The notes beneath the pieces were generated by a model, which worked only from the letters and a program-made list of their open reading frames with translations, was not told the origin of the DNA and searched no databases. Shown in pieces: positions 63,101 through 64,000 of a stretch of DNA of 64,000 nucleotides; the stretch's first letter is position 1; each line of letters starts with the position of its first letter. Location of the stretch: NCBI GenBank assembly GCA_037013685.1, contig CM072891.1, positions 4,502,501 through 4,566,500 on the forward strand, written 5' to 3'. The translations under genes and the position numbers were made by a program. The stretch comes from Acridotheres tristis. Taxonomy: Eukaryota > Chordata > Aves > Passeriformes > Sturnidae.

Positions 63101-64000
63101 TTTCAGTACAGGAAGATTTCTTTTCCTTCTGAGATTTTACTATTTTAGGGAATACAAACTTCAAAGATAATGTTGCTGCCATTGTCTGAGAGCCTTAGGA
63201 GTTCTGAAATCGGTATTTTAATACAATTTAATAGCAGTTCAGTCTCTTTTTTCATAACTTTTATGCTTTTTTCAGTCTTTACACTTTTTCCTCTCTTGCT
63301 TCACAGAGAGGCTCTGCAGTGAATAGGGAGAATTCTTTCAAGAGGACAAAGTAACCAAGAAGAAGGTTCATAAAGGCACACAGTACACACACAGTGGTGT
63401 AACCACACATTTAGCAGCTGAAAGACTGAAACATTTCAAGTTAGGCAAGATTAGTATAAATAATTAACCACAAGCTGGGAGACCTTCATCAGTTCGCCAC
63501 ATGGAAATGCTGAAAAGCCTGAACAGCTCATTAGGAAAGACTGACTAATAAACCCTTGCTGACCTTGGCTGCTCCTTTGAGCTGCAGCTCCACCAGAGAG
63601 AGAAGCATACATGATACAGATTTTCCTCTATATGTGCAAGCCAGAATACAAAAATACAACAGAATACGCTCAAAGCAGCCAGCCACCTTATGGATGCATT
63701 TCATCTTGTAAAAGTTAAAAACAGTCTCAGCATCCTGAAGCAAAACCTTATTACAAAAAGTCAGCATATATCCAAAGTCCACATGTATTCAAAAGTTTTG
63801 GGTTTTATAAGTACTGTGGCATATCAAAGCTTTCAACACTATTCATCATTGGACCCCGTATCTTAATAGTTGATTTCAAAACATAGTGACTTCTGACAAA
63901 TCATTATATCTCTACCCCATGCAAGAATTCACATGTGCACACACAAAACTGAGGGGAAAAAAACCTTTTTCTCCAGAAAGTAATAATAAAAATCCCTAAA

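Larger units (their letters stand above)
1..64000 (-). other. FMN1: FMN1 (formin-1) gene locus, partial, internal part
   Basis: The whole window is treated as one transcription unit on the minus strand. Ten exons join in frame to give 570 codons of a formin, covering FH1 and most of FH2. Formin-1 is chosen over FMN2 and the diaphanous or DAAM formins because of several short stretches that I recall as formin-1 wording: [13 protein letters not shown] before FH1, [11 protein letters not shown] at the FH2 start, [14 protein letters not shown], and [18 protein letters not shown]. Formin-1 nucleates and elongates unbranched actin filaments at the barbed end using profilin-actin, in the cytoplasm and at adherens junctions. 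The 3' end of the gene (left of position 1) and the 5' exons (right of about 51163) are missing. In vertebrates GREM1 lies beyond the FMN1 3' end, so it should lie to the left of this window. Confidence 0.96.
51163..64000 (-). other. FMN1: FMN1 intron upstream of the FH1 exon (over 12.8 kb, incomplete)
   Basis: The exon before FH1 must end in phase 0. I searched the minus strand for splice-flanked coding blocks and found only one weak, phase-compatible candidate (63564-63627). The interval holds a palindromic repeat (52153-52200), a pyrimidine-rich plus-strand block (54800-55300), an (A)23 run (56768-56790), a CR1 3' end (57480-57612) and two hairpins (58873-58898, 59619-59641). Confidence 0.8.

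Noticed and set aside
1..64000. Search for an unusual multi-gene system, endogenous virus or RNA gene
   Set aside because: Apart from FMN1 exons and CR1 fragments I found no retroviral gag/pol/env signatures, no tRNA-like cloverleaf and no second gene. The absence is limited by reading without search tools.

Overview
This is vertebrate nuclear DNA, most likely from a bird. It is AT-rich, with small exons separated by kilobase-scale introns, and every transposable element I can recognise is a CR1 LINE fragment. No Alu, B1 or L1-type primate or rodent repeats are visible. CR1 dominance and introns far shorter than in mammalian FMN1 point to a bird; a non-avian reptile cannot be excluded.

The window lies inside one gene, FMN1 (formin-1, the historical 'limb deformity' gene), read on the minus strand. 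I could place ten consecutive exons with exact splice sites. From 5' to 3' they are 51162-50393, 46808-46658, 36761-36674, 27899-27838, 25715-25627, 20932-20803, 19411-19265, 15991-15932, 14042-13922 and 761-669. Joined, they give 1711 nt (570 codons plus one base) with no stop and no phase conflict at any junction. They encode a short region before FH1, the proline-rich FH1 domain, and the FH2 actin-nucleating domain from the lasso motif (LYWTRIQ) through the FGNYMN core to a C-terminal helix (LEEFFQK). The last exon or exons, about 100 residues in relatives, lie to the left of position 1. The N-terminal exons lie beyond 51163, probably outside the window; I found only one weak candidate for an upstream exon.

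The rest is intron. It holds CR1 fragments at about 9640-10048, 17690-18150, 25880-27800 (the largest, a reverse-transcriptase piece with a second CR1 end inserted in it), 43395-43490, 49340-49720 and 57480-57612. It also holds A-rich and AT-rich low-complexity blocks, homopolymer runs, a few palindromes, and some stretches that could be conserved regulatory DNA. In vertebrates the 3' end of FMN1 faces GREM1, and the 3' introns of FMN1 are known to contain limb enhancers that act on GREM1. These introns are therefore more likely than most to hold distant regulatory elements, but conservation cannot be measured from one sequence.

I see no bacterial-type system, no CRISPR array, no RNA gene and no intact mobile element. 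The observations most worth checking are a phase-compatible 165-nt candidate cassette exon (45280-45444), a weak 5' splice site followed by U-rich and UG-repeat RNA (46609-46658), a 3' splice site whose pyrimidine tract is a (TTTG)n microsatellite (14043-14066), and several candidate regulatory blocks.
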